A DNA stretch of 57,001 nt from Streptacidiphilus carbonis (lineage in GTDB: Bacteria; Actinomycetota; Actinomycetes; Streptomycetales; Streptomycetaceae). The first letter of the stretch is position 1. The number at the start of each line of letters is the position of its first letter. The position numbers and the translations under genes are program-made. The stretch is from contig NZ_BBPM01000007.1 of the NCBI RefSeq assembly GCF_000787775.1, positions 146,647 to 203,647 on the forward strand, read 5' to 3'. The notes below the pieces were generated by a model. The model was not told the DNA's origin, did no database searches, and worked only from the letters and a program-made list of their open reading frames with translations. Of the stretch, positions 24,603 through 33,296 are shown in pieces.

Positions 24603-27254
24603 ATGCGCATTCGCAGCAGGTCGGTCCGCGCGAAGATAGTCGCGCTGCTCCTGGTACCGCTGGTCTCGCTGACCGGCCTCTGGACCTGGACCACGGCCAC
24701 CAGCGTCGACCAGGTGTGGGGCCTGATCCAGGCCGGCTCGGACTACCGCTGGTTCGGCACGCCCGCCGACGACCTCTCCCGGGCCCTGCAGGACGAACGC
24801 CGGGCGGCCGTCGCCTATGTCGCCGCCGCTCCGGGCAAGGGCGACCGCACCGCGCTGCAGAAGGCGGAGGCCGCCACCGACCAGCTGGTCACCGTGTTCC
24901 AGGCGCACGCCGACGACAACGGGCGGCGCGGAGACCTGACGGGCGCCCAGAAGCTGGCGCTGCAGGGCATCGAGACCCAGATCGCCGGGCTGCCGACCGA
25001 GCGCGCCCAGGTGACCGGGCACAAGGAGGTCTGGGACGAGACCTTCTTCTGGTACACCGACGCCCAGGAACCCTTCTTCAATCTGCGGCTGCAGATGAGC
25101 GACCTCCAGGCCGGCGACCTGACCCGGGAGGCCGGGAACCTGATCGAGCTGGTGCGCGCCCGCGAGTACCTCTCCGAGGAGGACGCGCTGATGTACGGGG
25201 CGCGGGCCACCGGGTACTTCAGCTCCAGCGAGTTCCAGCAGTTCCTCACCGTCAGCGACGGCGAGCGGCTGCTGTTCCAGGTGCACCAGCCGCAGCTCCC
25301 GGACCAGGAGCAGCGGCTGTTCCAGAACTTCACCACCGGCGAGGTCTACTCCCGGGTCACCAGCCTCGAGGGCGCGGTGAGCACCCTGGACGCCCAGCAG
25401 GCGCCCAAGGAGATCGACGCCGCCGCCTGGGTCTCGACCTTCGACAGCGCCCTCAGCCAGCTCGCCCAGCTGGACACCCGGTCGGCCTCGATGACCGGCG
25501 ACCGGGCCAGGTCCTACGCCATGGGCGTGATCTGGCGGGGCGTCGCGGCCGGGGTGGTCGGGCTGCTGGCGGTGGTGCTCACCCTGGTGCTGTCGCTGCG
25601 GATCGGCCGCGGCCTGGTCCGTGAACTGGTCGGACTGCGGGACGACGCCTTCGACCTGGCCGGGGTGCGGCTGCCCGAGGTGATGCGCAGACTGCGCGCC
25701 GGCGACCGGGTCGACCTGGTGGCCGAGGTCCCGCAGGTGACCGTGCGGCCCAGCGGCAACGACGAGATCGCCCAGGTCGGCCGGGCCTTCAACGCGGTGC
25801 AGCGGGCCGCGGTCGAGGCCGCCGTCGAACAGGCCGACCTGCGCCGCGGGGTCGCGGCGGTCTTCGTCAACCTGGCCAGGCGCAGCCAGGCCCTGCTGCA
25901 CCGGCAGCTGACCCTGCTGGACGAGATGGAGCGCCGCGCCGAGGACCCGGACGAGTTGGAGGACCTGTTCCGGCTGGACCACCTCACCACCCGGATGCGC
26001 CGCCACGCCGAGGGCCTGATCATCCTCTCCGGCTCCGCGCCCGGCCGTAACTGGCGCCGCCCGGTGCGGATCCTGGACGTGGTCCGGGCCGCGGTCGGCG
26101 AGGTCGAGGACTACGCCAGGGTGCGGGTGCACCGGATGCCGCAGGTCGCCGTCGTCGGCGGTGCGGTCTCCGACATCGTGCACATGATCGCCGAACTGGT
26201 CGAGAACGCCGCGGTGTTCTCCCCGCCGCACACCCAGGTCAGGATCCAGGGCGAGGAGGTCGCCAACGGCTTCGTACTGGAGATCGACGACCGCGGCCTG
26301 GGCATGGGCGAGGAGGCGATGGCGGCGGCCAACGACCGGCTCGCCACCGGCGGCGACTTCGACCTGACCGACACCGACCGGCTCGGACTGTTCGTCATCA
26401 GCCGGCTGAGTGCCCGTCACGGCGTGCAGGTGTCGCTGCGGCGCTCCCCGTACGGGGGCACGACGGCGGTGGTGCTGCTGCCGCGCGAGCTGATCACCGA
26501 GGTGCCCTCGCGGGGCGGCGACACCCCGGCGGGAGAGGCCGGCGATACGGACACGCAGGACGCCATGAGCCGCACCGGCGAGTACCCGCTGCTGGTCAGC
26601 CGGTCGCGGACCCGCAAGGAGCTGCCGGCCGGCGCCAGGTCCGACTCCGGGCGCAGGACCGGGCCGCGCCATGCGGCCCCGTTCCCGGGCGCGGCCGGGA
26701 ACGGCGCGGGGGCCGGGAACGGCGCGGAGGAGGAGCGGGAGCAGCAGCAGGGGCCGGCGGCGCTGCCCAAGCGGCGCTCCGCGTCCAGCCGTGCCGACAG
26801 CTATCTGGCCGCGCGGGACGCCGCTCCGCGCGAGGCGACGGTGCACGAGGTCCCGCCGCGGGAGGCGCCGCTGCGGGAGGCGCCCGCGCCGGTGCACGAT
26901 CCGGCGCCGCTGCTGCCGCGACGGGTGCGCCAGGCCAGCCTGGCCCCGCAGCTGCGGGTGGCCGCCCAGGAGTCCGACGCCGAGCACGCCGAGTCGTCGG
27001 GGCGCTCCGGGCCGGAGCTGCCCCCGGCGCGGGAGCGCTCGCCCGAGGAGGTACGGGCCACCTTCGCCTCGTTCCAGCGCGGCCTCAGCCGGGGCCGCGG
27101 CCGGGCCGGCGCCGAGCCCGCCGACCGCAGCGACCGTTCCGACAACAGCGACCCTTCCGACCGCGCCGACCAGGGCCGGGCGCGGCCGACCGATCCGCAC
27201 ACCGCCCGCGCGGGCGCATCATCCGAACCCTCAGCGGAAGGACCCTCCCGATGA
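24603..27254 (+). CDS. cvnA: conservon sensor kinase-like protein CvnA (NIT + HAMP + HATPase)
   Basis: 883-aa membrane protein, first of the conservon set. TM1 (about 10-29, IVALLLVPLVSLTGLWTW) and TM2 (about 308-330) bracket an extracellular nitrate/nitrite-sensing-type (NIT) domain. A HAMP-like linker (VTVRPSGNDEIAQVGRAFNA) leads to a histidine-kinase ATPase domain with N-box AELVENAAVFSPP, G1 DDRGLGMGEEAM and GLFVISRLSARHG. There is no standard H-box, as in other CvnA proteins. The last 250 residues are charged, Ala/Arg/Glu-rich and probably disordered. Its stop overlaps the CvnB start by ATGA. Confidence 0.93.
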   Translation: MRIRSRSVRAKIVALLLVPLVSLTGLWTWTTATSVDQVWGLIQAGSDYRWFGTPADDLSRALQDERRAAVAYVAAAPGKGDRTALQKAEAATDQLVTVFQAHADDNGRRGDLTGAQKLALQGIETQIAGLPTERAQVTGHKEVWDETFFWYTDAQEPFFNLRLQMSDLQAGDLTREAGNLIELVRAREYLSEEDALMYGARATGYFSSSEFQQFLTVSDGERLLFQVHQPQLPDQEQRLFQNFTTGEVYSRVTSLEGAVSTLDAQQAPKEIDAAAWVSTFDSALSQLAQLDTRSASMTGDRARSYAMGVIWRGVAAGVVGLLAVVLTLVLSLRIGRGLVRELVGLRDDAFDLAGVRLPEVMRRLRAGDRVDLVAEVPQVTVRPSGNDEIAQVGRAFNAVQRAAVEAAVEQADLRRGVAAVFVNLARRSQALLHRQLTLLDEMERRAEDPDELEDLFRLDHLTTRMRRHAEGLIILSGSAPGRNWRRPVRILDVVRAAVGEVEDYARVRVHRMPQVAVVGGAVSDIVHMIAELVENAAVFSPPHTQVRIQGEEVANGFVLEIDDRGLGMGEEAMAAANDRLATGGDFDLTDTDRLGLFVISRLSARHGVQVSLRRSPYGGTTAVVLLPRELITEVPSRGGDTPAGEAGDTDTQDAMSRTGEYPLLVSRSRTRKELPAGARSDSGRRTGPRHAAPFPGAAGNGAGAGNGAEEEREQQQGPAALPKRRSASSRADSYLAARDAAPREATVHEVPPREAPLREAPAPVHDPAPLLPRRVRQASLAPQLRVAAQESDAEHAESSGRSGPELPPARERSPEEVRATFASFQRGLSRGRGRAGAEPADRSDRSDNSDPSDRADQGRARPTDPHTARAGASSEPSAEGPSR

Positions 27255-27667
27255 CCGTACCGACCACGAGCAGTGGCGATCTGAACTGGCTGCTCGACGA
27301 TCTGGTCCGCCGCGTTCCCGAGGTCCGCCACGCGGTCGTGCTCTCCAGCGACGGGCTGGCCACCGGCGCCTCCTCCGGGCTGACCCGCGAGGACGCGGAG
27401 CACCTGGCCGCGGTGGCGTCCGGCTTCCACAGCCTGGCCAAGGGGGCGAGCCGGCACTTCCAGGCGGGAGGCGTCCGGCAGACCATGATCGAGCTGGACC
27501 ACGCCTTCCTCTTCGTCACCGCCGCCGGGGACGGCAGCTGCATGGCGGTGCTGAGCGAGGCCGAGGCGGACGTGGGGCTGGTCGCCTACGAGATGGCACT
27601 GCTGGTCAAGCGGGTGGGCGAGCACCTGGGCAGCGAGCCCCGGGCGGGCCTGCCCACGGGGCGGTGA
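27251..27667 (+). CDS. cvnB: conservon roadblock/LC7 protein CvnB
   Basis: 138-aa cytoplasmic roadblock/LC7-domain protein (LNWLLDDLVRRVPEVRHAVV, LSSDGLATGAS, GDGSCMAVLSEAEADVGLVA). In conservons it acts with CvnA, CvnC and the GTPase CvnD in a G-protein-like complex at the membrane, probably as a GTPase regulator. It overlaps neighbours on both sides by four bases (ATGA and GTGA). Confidence 0.93.
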   Translation: MTVPTTSSGDLNWLLDDLVRRVPEVRHAVVLSSDGLATGASSGLTREDAEHLAAVASGFHSLAKGASRHFQAGGVRQTMIELDHAFLFVTAAGDGSCMAVLSEAEADVGLVAYEMALLVKRVGEHLGSEPRAGLPTGR

Positions 27668-28260
27668 GCGGCGTCGTGCCGGAGACGGGGGACCTCGGCG
27701 GTCGAGGACGCGGTGCCAGGGGCGACAGCTCCTGGGAGCACGACGGAGCAACGGAGGAGGAGGTCGTCGACCCGGACGGCGCCCCCCACCAGGACGGCGG
27801 CCACGAGGACGACGGCTGCCTGCGGGACGGGTCGCTGCGGGACGGGTCCGGGCCGGACGGCTCCCTGGGCGACGACGAGCCCTGGGACGACGACGCCGAA
27901 CTGTCGCAGCTGGTCCGTCCGTACACGCTGACCCGGGGCCGCACCCGGCACGCGGAGGGCGCGGCGTTCGACGTGATCGCCCAGGTCGTCGCCGCCGACC
28001 GGACCGGCCTGCCGGACCCGGACGAGGCGGAGGGCGCGGATGACCCCGAGCACCAGCAGATCCTGGAGCTGGTCCGGTCCCAGCCGCTGTCGGTGGCGGA
28101 GATCGCCGCGGAGACGGACCTGCCGCTGGGCGTGGTCCGCATCCTGCTGGGCGACCTGCTGGACGCAGAGCTGATCCGAGTGAGCCGCCCGGTGCCTACG
28201 GCGTTGCTGCCGGACGTGAGTGTGCTCCGCGAGGTGATCCAGGGGCTGCGGGCGCTGTAG
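27664..28260 (+). CDS. cvnC: conservon DUF742 protein CvnC with acidic N-terminal extension
   Basis: 198 aa from a GTG that overlaps the CvnB stop. The C-terminal 120 residues are the DUF742 winged-helix-like domain (LVRPYTLTRGRT, ILELVRSQPLSVAEIAAETD, LPLGVVRILLGDLLDAELIR). The first 80 residues are unusually Asp/Glu/Gly-rich with repeats of the type DGSLRDGSGPDGSLGDD, longer than in most CvnC proteins. A GTPase normally follows at once; here it does not. Confidence 0.9.
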   Translation: MSGVVPETGDLGGRGRGARGDSSWEHDGATEEEVVDPDGAPHQDGGHEDDGCLRDGSLRDGSGPDGSLGDDEPWDDDAELSQLVRPYTLTRGRTRHAEGAAFDVIAQVVAADRTGLPDPDEAEGADDPEHQQILELVRSQPLSVAEIAAETDLPLGVVRILLGDLLDAELIRVSRPVPTALLPDVSVLREVIQGLRAL

Positions 28261-28275
28261 CGGCGGTTCTCCGGC

Positions 28276-28317
28276 TGCGGACCGTAGGGGTGCGCGACAA
28301 GCCGCCTACGGTCCGCA
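28276..28317. terminator. perfect 13-bp hairpin ending the cvnABC and amine oxidase transcripts
   Basis: TGCGGACCGTAGG pairs perfectly with CCTACGGTCCGCA across a 16-base loop in the 76-bp gap between the convergent genes. It marks a clear end to the cvnABC transcript. Confidence 0.8.
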
Positions 28318-28336
28318 CCTGACAGCTCGACCGCGG

Positions 28337-30172
28337 CTACGGACGGCCGTGCACCTCAAGGAAGGTACGGACCGCGGATTCGAGCGCCCCCTCGATCCAC
28401 GCGGGCTTCAGACTGGTGTGCTCGCCGGCGAAATGGACCCGCCCCTCGACCGTGCGGCCTGCGGCGTGCAGTTCGTGCAGTTGGCCGGGGGTGAAGACGA
28501 CCGCCTCCCCGAGGGCGTAGCGGGCGCGGGCCCAGGACTGGGTCGCACCGGTCCCGGTGAACTCCCGGCGCACCACCGGGCCGAAGAGCTGCTCCAGATC
28601 GTTCAGCGCGAACGCGTACCGCTCCCCGTCGGTCAGCGAGTCCCACCGCATCGCGTCGTCCGACCAGGTGTACGCGGCCAGGACCACGCCGCCCCGGGAG
28701 CCGTCGGGGGCGTGCGAGGGGAAGTAGCTGAAGCGGCTGGTGCTGTCGGAGACGCACCCGCCGCCGGTGAAGCCGCCGGCCCCCCGCTCCCAGAAGCGGG
28801 TCTTGAACTCCAGCAGCACCTTGGTCGCCGAGTCGTAGTGCAGCTCGTTGACGGCGCGCCGCTTGGGGTAGGACATCAGCGGTTCGACCTGGCAGAACCG
28901 CAGGGCGCTGAACGGGATGGTGACGATCGCGTAGTCGCCCTCGAAGGTCTCGACCGGGGCCACCGGCCGACCGGTGAAGGAGTCCTCCGACCCGGTCTCG
29001 GCGGTGGTCTCCACCCGCACCCCGGTGGCCGTCTGGACCAGCCGGGTCATCCGCCGGCCCATCCGCAGGTCGTTGCGCAGCGGCTCGGCCAGGGCGTCGG
29101 TGAGGGTGGCGGTGCCGCCGGTGAGCTCCCAGTAGCGGCCGGTGGGGGAGATGGCGGCGTGGTCCATCAGGGTGGGGATCAGCGAGTAGTGCAGCCGCGA
29201 GGTGAGGTTCTCCAGGGTGCCCGCGGCCTGGATCCGGTCGAGGGACCAGCCGGCCTCCTCCACCAGGAAGCGGTGTGTGGAGTAGCCGTCGTACTTCTGC
29301 AGCAGCTTGGACCAGGCGACGATCTGGTCGGCGATCGGGCCGCCGGGGACGGTGACCGGCGCCAGGACCTGGTTGACCGCCTCGGTGGTGGTCTGCGTGC
29401 TGCTCACGCCGAAGGAGGCGTTCACCGCGGCCGGGGCGCCCGCGTAGTGGGACCGGGTGGTGGTGCTGCCGTTGACCCGGATCAGGGTGCGGTTGGTGGC
29501 CTTCGGCGCGGTGAAGCCGGGCACGGCCGGACCGTTGCGCCACTGGGTGCCGGTGAAGGACTGGTAGACCACCGGCGGGGTGCTGCCGGACGCTTCGGCG
29601 CCCGGGGCGACGTCGGCGTTGTAGAACAGCCGCCGCTTCAGCTTCAGCCGGTCCGCCAGGGCCAGCACCAGCGGGTGGAAGTCGGGCAGCCGCATGGCCC
29701 CGGCCTCGGCGTGCAGGGCCGGGTCGGTGAAGACGCCGCGGAAGGTCTTGACCCGGCCGCCCACCCGGTTGCCGTTGGCCTCGATCACCACGACCTCGTG
29801 CCCGGCCCGCTTCAGCAGCCCGGCGACCGTGAGACCGGCCACGCCCGCGCCGACCACCAGCACCTTCTTGCGCGGCGAACGCGGCGGCAGTTGCCCGTCG
29901 ATGAGGATCCTCAGGTACTCCAGCTTGAGGTCCTCCCCGTGGTCGCCGACCAGCAGCAGCTTGCGGGCCAGGTCCCGGCTGACCTCGGGATCGGCTCCGC
30001 CGGGATATGACGCGGGGTCAACTACGGTTCCCTGTTCGGACGGTGCTGGAGCGAAGCCGGCCGCGCCGAGCAGCGCGGCAGCCGCGCCGGTGCCGAGGAC
30101 CGTCCTGCGGCCCACTGCGGCACGGGCGTTGGGGACGGAAGCGAGGCCGGGTCGTCGAAAGAAGGCTGGCAT
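28337..30172 (-). CDS. Tat-exported flavin monoamine/L-amino-acid oxidase
   Basis: 611 aa. The N-terminus has a twin-arginine signal ([20 protein letters not shown], Arg pair at about 22-23). The FAD Rossmann motif is [20 protein letters not shown] followed by [13 protein letters not shown], and the C-terminal FAD motif is [20 protein letters not shown], both typical of the L-amino-acid/monoamine oxidase family. It should release ammonia and H2O2 outside the cytoplasm. The ATG with AGGAG 7 bases upstream is preferred over a longer frame. It lies on the opposite strand within the conservon region. Confidence 0.9.
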   Translation of the reverse strand: MPAFFRRPGLASVPNARAAVGRRTVLGTGAAAALLGAAGFAPAPSEQGTVVDPASYPGGADPEVSRDLARKLLLVGDHGEDLKLEYLRILIDGQLPPRSPRKKVLVVGAGVAGLTVAGLLKRAGHEVVVIEANGNRVGGRVKTFRGVFTDPALHAEAGAMRLPDFHPLVLALADRLKLKRRLFYNADVAPGAEASGSTPPVVYQSFTGTQWRNGPAVPGFTAPKATNRTLIRVNGSTTTRSHYAGAPAAVNASFGVSSTQTTTEAVNQVLAPVTVPGGPIADQIVAWSKLLQKYDGYSTHRFLVEEAGWSLDRIQAAGTLENLTSRLHYSLIPTLMDHAAISPTGRYWELTGGTATLTDALAEPLRNDLRMGRRMTRLVQTATGVRVETTAETGSEDSFTGRPVAPVETFEGDYAIVTIPFSALRFCQVEPLMSYPKRRAVNELHYDSATKVLLEFKTRFWERGAGGFTGGGCVSDSTSRFSYFPSHAPDGSRGGVVLAAYTWSDDAMRWDSLTDGERYAFALNDLEQLFGPVVRREFTGTGATQSWARARYALGEAVVFTPGQLHELHAAGRTVEGRVHFAGEHTSLKPAWIEGALESAVRTFLEVHGRP

Positions 30173-30400
30173 GGGGACTCCTGGGATGCCGAAGTGCTGG
30201 ACCGGGGCCGTGGGATGGCCCCGGAACCCAAGTCTCCGCACGGTTCGATCCCGAACGGTCGATTCACTCGTTTGACGTCGAGTCCCCGGATCAGGTCGCC
30301 ACCACCCCAGCTGAATCAGATGTTTGAGAGGTATTCATCCTCATGGGTGGGTTTGCCGGATCTGCCTGTGGTGCGCGGCGCCGCCGGGCAATCCTTGCGC

Positions 30401-30913
30401 ATGGCTCCGTCCCACCACCACCACTGGCCTTGCACCGTCCCCCCGCCACCACCCGTGCCCGCGCCGCCGAAGCCGCCGGTCGGCGGTCCGCCGCCGACCT
30501 CGTTCCCGAGCTTCCCGTCCTTCCCGCCGTTTCCGCACTGCAGCCCGCCGCCCAAGCCGACACCGCCCACTCCGACGCCGCCCACTCCGCCGCCGACTCC
30601 GACGCCGCATCCCGCGCCGCGTCCGGTGCACCACCCGGCGCCCGTCGCGGTGCACCGTCCGACTCCGCCGCCGACCCCGCAGCCGAGCCCGCGCCCGACC
30701 CCGCCGCCGCACCCGCTGGCGGTGCTGCCCACCCCCACACCGCACGCCCAGGTGCACACCACGACCGCGCCGCCGCGGATCATCACCGACACCGCGGCCC
30801 CGGCCACCAACGGGTCGCCGGAGGCGGCGTTCATCCTGGTCGCGGTCACCCTGCCGGCGCTGATCGCGGCCGGCGCCAGCTTCATCAACCACGCTGTCGG
30901 GAGGCACCGTTGA
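30401..30913 (+). CDS. proline-rich protein with C-terminal membrane anchor
   Basis: About 170 aa, start uncertain because no clear SD precedes this ATG; the frame is open upstream to at least an ATG at 30320. After MAPSHHHHWPC the chain is mostly Pro with Thr, Pro-X and PTPTPP-type repeats (about 15-130), then a Thr/Ala linker and one hydrophobic segment AAFILVAVTLPALIAAGASF about 10 residues before the C-terminus. Third-position GC supports this frame over the alternatives. Its stop overlaps the next gene's TTG. No family is recognised; an extended or wall-spanning stalk on a tail anchor is a reasonable picture. Confidence 0.65.
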   Translation: MAPSHHHHWPCTVPPPPPVPAPPKPPVGGPPPTSFPSFPSFPPFPHCSPPPKPTPPTPTPPTPPPTPTPHPAPRPVHHPAPVAVHRPTPPPTPQPSPRPTPPPHPLAVLPTPTPHAQVHTTTAPPRIITDTAAPATNGSPEAAFILVAVTLPALIAAGASFINHAVGRHR

Positions 30914-31641
30914 TCCTCGGATTCATTCTCTTCGTCCTTCTCGGCACCCTGGCCGCGGTCGGGGTGCTGGCGGCCTTCGGCCGCACCGTGCGGTCCCGGG
31001 AGGGGACCTTCTCCGGCGGCGCCCTCAGCTTCCTGGGCTCGGCCTCGCTGTCCTCGTTCATCCTGGTGGCCGCCTTTCTGATCGCGGGTTCCTGGTCCAA
31101 CATCAACACCGCCCGCGGGCACACCTTCGACGAGTCCCGTGCCCTCAATGCCGCCTACACGGACGCCGATACGACCACCCGTCCGCTGCTGACGAGGTAC
31201 GTCACCTCGGTCATCGACGGCGAATGGTCCACCATGTCGCACGGCGGCGCCGACCCGGCCACCTGGACCGACCTGGACGCGGTACGGGCCCAGGTCGAGG
31301 CGCTGCCGCCGCAGAACCCGACCAGGGCACAGGAGTTGAGCGATCTGGCCAGCGTCTACACCGCCCGTCAGATCCGGCTCGCGGACACCCAGGCCTCGCT
31401 GCCGGCCCCGCTCTACCCGGCGCTGATCGGCGCCGGGCTGCTGGTCCTGCTGTATGCGCCGATCGCCGGACTGACCTTCCATCTGCGCGAGTCGATCGCC
31501 CTGGGACTGGTGGGCGCGGTGGTCGGCTTCGGCATCTACCTGGTGCTGCACATGACCCACCCGTACACCGGACCGGTGCATGTGACCCCGGTCGCCTACA
31601 CCCAGAGCCTGGCCCGCTTCGCCCAACTCTCCGCAGGCTAG
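30910..31641 (+). CDS. DUF4239 (bestrophin-like) membrane protein
   Basis: 243 aa with two N-terminal membrane segments (ILGFILFVLLGTLAAVGVLA, LSSFILVAAFLIAGSW) and two C-terminal ones (PALIGAGLLVLLYAPIAGL, LGLVGAVVGFGIYLVLHM), and a soluble middle carrying DESRALNAAYTDADTT, characteristic of DUF4239. The TTG start has GGGAGG 5 bases upstream and overlaps the stop of the proline-rich gene. It is 35 bases upstream of the CvnD-type GTPase, probably in the same transcript. Function unknown; distant bestrophin-channel similarity is known for the family. Confidence 0.82.
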   Translation: MILGFILFVLLGTLAAVGVLAAFGRTVRSREGTFSGGALSFLGSASLSSFILVAAFLIAGSWSNINTARGHTFDESRALNAAYTDADTTTRPLLTRYVTSVIDGEWSTMSHGGADPATWTDLDAVRAQVEALPPQNPTRAQELSDLASVYTARQIRLADTQASLPAPLYPALIGAGLLVLLYAPIAGLTFHLRESIALGLVGAVVGFGIYLVLHMTHPYTGPVHVTPVAYTQSLARFAQLSAG

Positions 31642-31676
31642 GGGCGTCGCGGGAGGAAGCCGCTAGGATCTCGCCC

Positions 31677-32282
31677 GTGGACCCGATATCACGGCGTAAC
31701 GAGGCCGTCACCGCCCCGACGGCGCTCAAGATCCTGGTGGCCGGAGGGTTCGGGGTGGGCAAGACGACGCTGGTCGGCGCGGTCAGCGAGATCCGTCCGC
31801 TGCGCACCGAGGAGCAGCTGAGCGAGGTCGGACGGCCCGTGGACCGGACGGTGGGGGTGGAGGCCAAGACCACCACCACCGTCGCCATGGACTTCGGCCG
31901 CATCGACATCCGCGAGGGCCTGGCGGTCTACTTGTTCGGTACCCCCGGGCAGGACCGGTTCTGGTTCGTCTGGGACGAGTTGGCGGTCGGCGCGCTGGGC
32001 GCGGTGGTGCTGGCCGACACCCGTCGGCTCGACGAGTGCTTCCCCTCGGTGGACTACTTCGAGCGGCGCTCGATCCCTTTCGTGGTGGCCGTCAACTGCT
32101 TCGAGGGCGCCCGCCCCTACCCGCTGGAGCAGGTCCGCGCCGCGCTCGACCTCGGTCCGGAGATCCCGCTGGTGCAGTGCGACGCCCGGGTCAGGGACTC
32201 CGCCAAGGAGGTCCTGGTCTCCGTGGTCGAACTGGCCCTGGGCACAGCCGAGGACAATGCCGTACCACTCGGCTCCTTCTGA
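31677..32282 (+). CDS. cvnD: conservon GTPase CvnD, separated from cvnABC
   Basis: 201-aa small G protein. P-loop GGFGVGKTT (about 23-31), switch region GVEAKTTTTVAMDFGRI, G3-type LFGTPGQDRFWFVWDEL, and VNCFEGARPY at the place of NKxD, as usual for this actinobacterial family. CvnD normally lies directly after cvnC; here it is 3.4 kb downstream behind a terminator, an opposite-strand oxidase and two membrane-protein genes. The GTG start is supported by AGGA about 10 bases upstream. Confidence 0.9.
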   Translation: MDPISRRNEAVTAPTALKILVAGGFGVGKTTLVGAVSEIRPLRTEEQLSEVGRPVDRTVGVEAKTTTTVAMDFGRIDIREGLAVYLFGTPGQDRFWFVWDELAVGALGAVVLADTRRLDECFPSVDYFERRSIPFVVAVNCFEGARPYPLEQVRAALDLGPEIPLVQCDARVRDSAKEVLVSVVELALGTAEDNAVPLGSF

Positions 32283-32381
32283 CGCCCACCTCGCCGGCCG
32301 GCCACGTGCAGACCGGCGGTGGGGCCACTTTTCGGCAATTGGCCTTGGCGCGGCTCCGATTGGCATCGATACGGTCGTGGC

Positions 32382-33296
32382 ATGCGTATCCATGTTGTCG
32401 ACGCCTTCACTGATCGTCCGTTTGCCGGGAACCCGGCCGGCGTGTGCCTCCTGCCGGCCGGGGAGTGGCCGAACGACGGCTGGATGCAGCGGATCGCGGC
32501 CGAGATGAACCATTCGGAGACCGCGTTCGCGCTCCCGCTTCCCGTTGACGCCGACGCCGACGGCAGCGGCGCGGGCGCCGAGGGCGACGGCAAGGCCGAG
32601 GCCGGGGCCCGGTGGGCGATTCGGTGGTTCACGCCGCTGGTCGAGGCCAAGCTGTGCGGTCATGCCACCCTGGCCACGGCCCACGTGCTGCGCAGCGAGA
32701 GAGGGATCTTCGGCACCGTGCGGTTCACCAGCAACTGGCACGGTGTTCTGGTCACGCACGCCGAGGAGGCAGAGGAGGGCGGCATCACTCTGGACTTCCC
32801 GGCCGCGCCGCCCGATGCGGAAGTGCCTGTGCCGGAGGGGCTGTCCGCGGCGCTCGGGGTGGCGGTCGGGCCCGACGCCACCGCCTTCCGGACCGGCGTG
32901 CTCGGCGACCTGCTGGCCGTGCTGCCTGACGAGGCCGCCGTCCGGGCCGTGACTCCCGACTTCGAGGCCGTGGCCGTGCTGACGCGGCGCGAGGGGTTGC
33001 GCGGTGTCATCGTCACGGCGCCGGCAGCCGAGGCAGACCAGGGGTACGACTTCGTGTCACGCTTCTTCGCGCCTGCCAGCGGCATTCCCGAGGATCCGGT
33101 CACGGGCAGTGCCCACACCGTGCTCGCCCCTTACTGGTCCGCGCGCCTCGGACGCGCCGAACTCACCGGCCTGCAGGCCTCCGCGCGTACCGGACTGGTC
33201 CGCACGGCCGTGCACGGCGACCGTGTCCACCTGACCGGACATGCCGTCACCGTGATGGACGGCATCCTGTACGCGGCGGAAGGGGACCTGCGGTGA
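32382..33296 (+). CDS. PhzF-family isomerase/epimerase-like protein
   Basis: 304 aa of the diaminopimelate-epimerase fold. MRIHVVDAFTDRPFAGNPAG, AEMNHSETAF (catalytic Glu of PhzF), FTPLVEAKLCGHATLATAHV and PVTGSAHTVLAPYWS are the family motifs. No phenazine genes accompany it, so the reaction is unknown. No SD is seen; TACGGT lies 6 bases before the ATG, with a TTGGCG 19 bases further up, so the mRNA may be leaderless. Its stop overlaps the phosphoesterase GTG. Confidence 0.9.
   Translation: MRIHVVDAFTDRPFAGNPAGVCLLPAGEWPNDGWMQRIAAEMNHSETAFALPLPVDADADGSGAGAEGDGKAEAGARWAIRWFTPLVEAKLCGHATLATAHVLRSERGIFGTVRFTSNWHGVLVTHAEEAEEGGITLDFPAAPPDAEVPVPEGLSAALGVAVGPDATAFRTGVLGDLLAVLPDEAAVRAVTPDFEAVAVLTRREGLRGVIVTAPAAEADQGYDFVSRFFAPASGIPEDPVTGSAHTVLAPYWSARLGRAELTGLQASARTGLVRTAVHGDRVHLTGHAVTVMDGILYAAEGDLR

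Noticed and set aside
24183-27200. A roughly 1000-codon antisense frame opposite cvnA
   Set aside because: Low-complexity Gly/Val/Leu/Arg composition; it mirrors the GC bias of the real gene.
32382-33296. Phenazine biosynthesis locus suggested by a PhzF-type gene
   Set aside because: No other phz genes nearby; PhzF-like proteins are common outside phenazine clusters.
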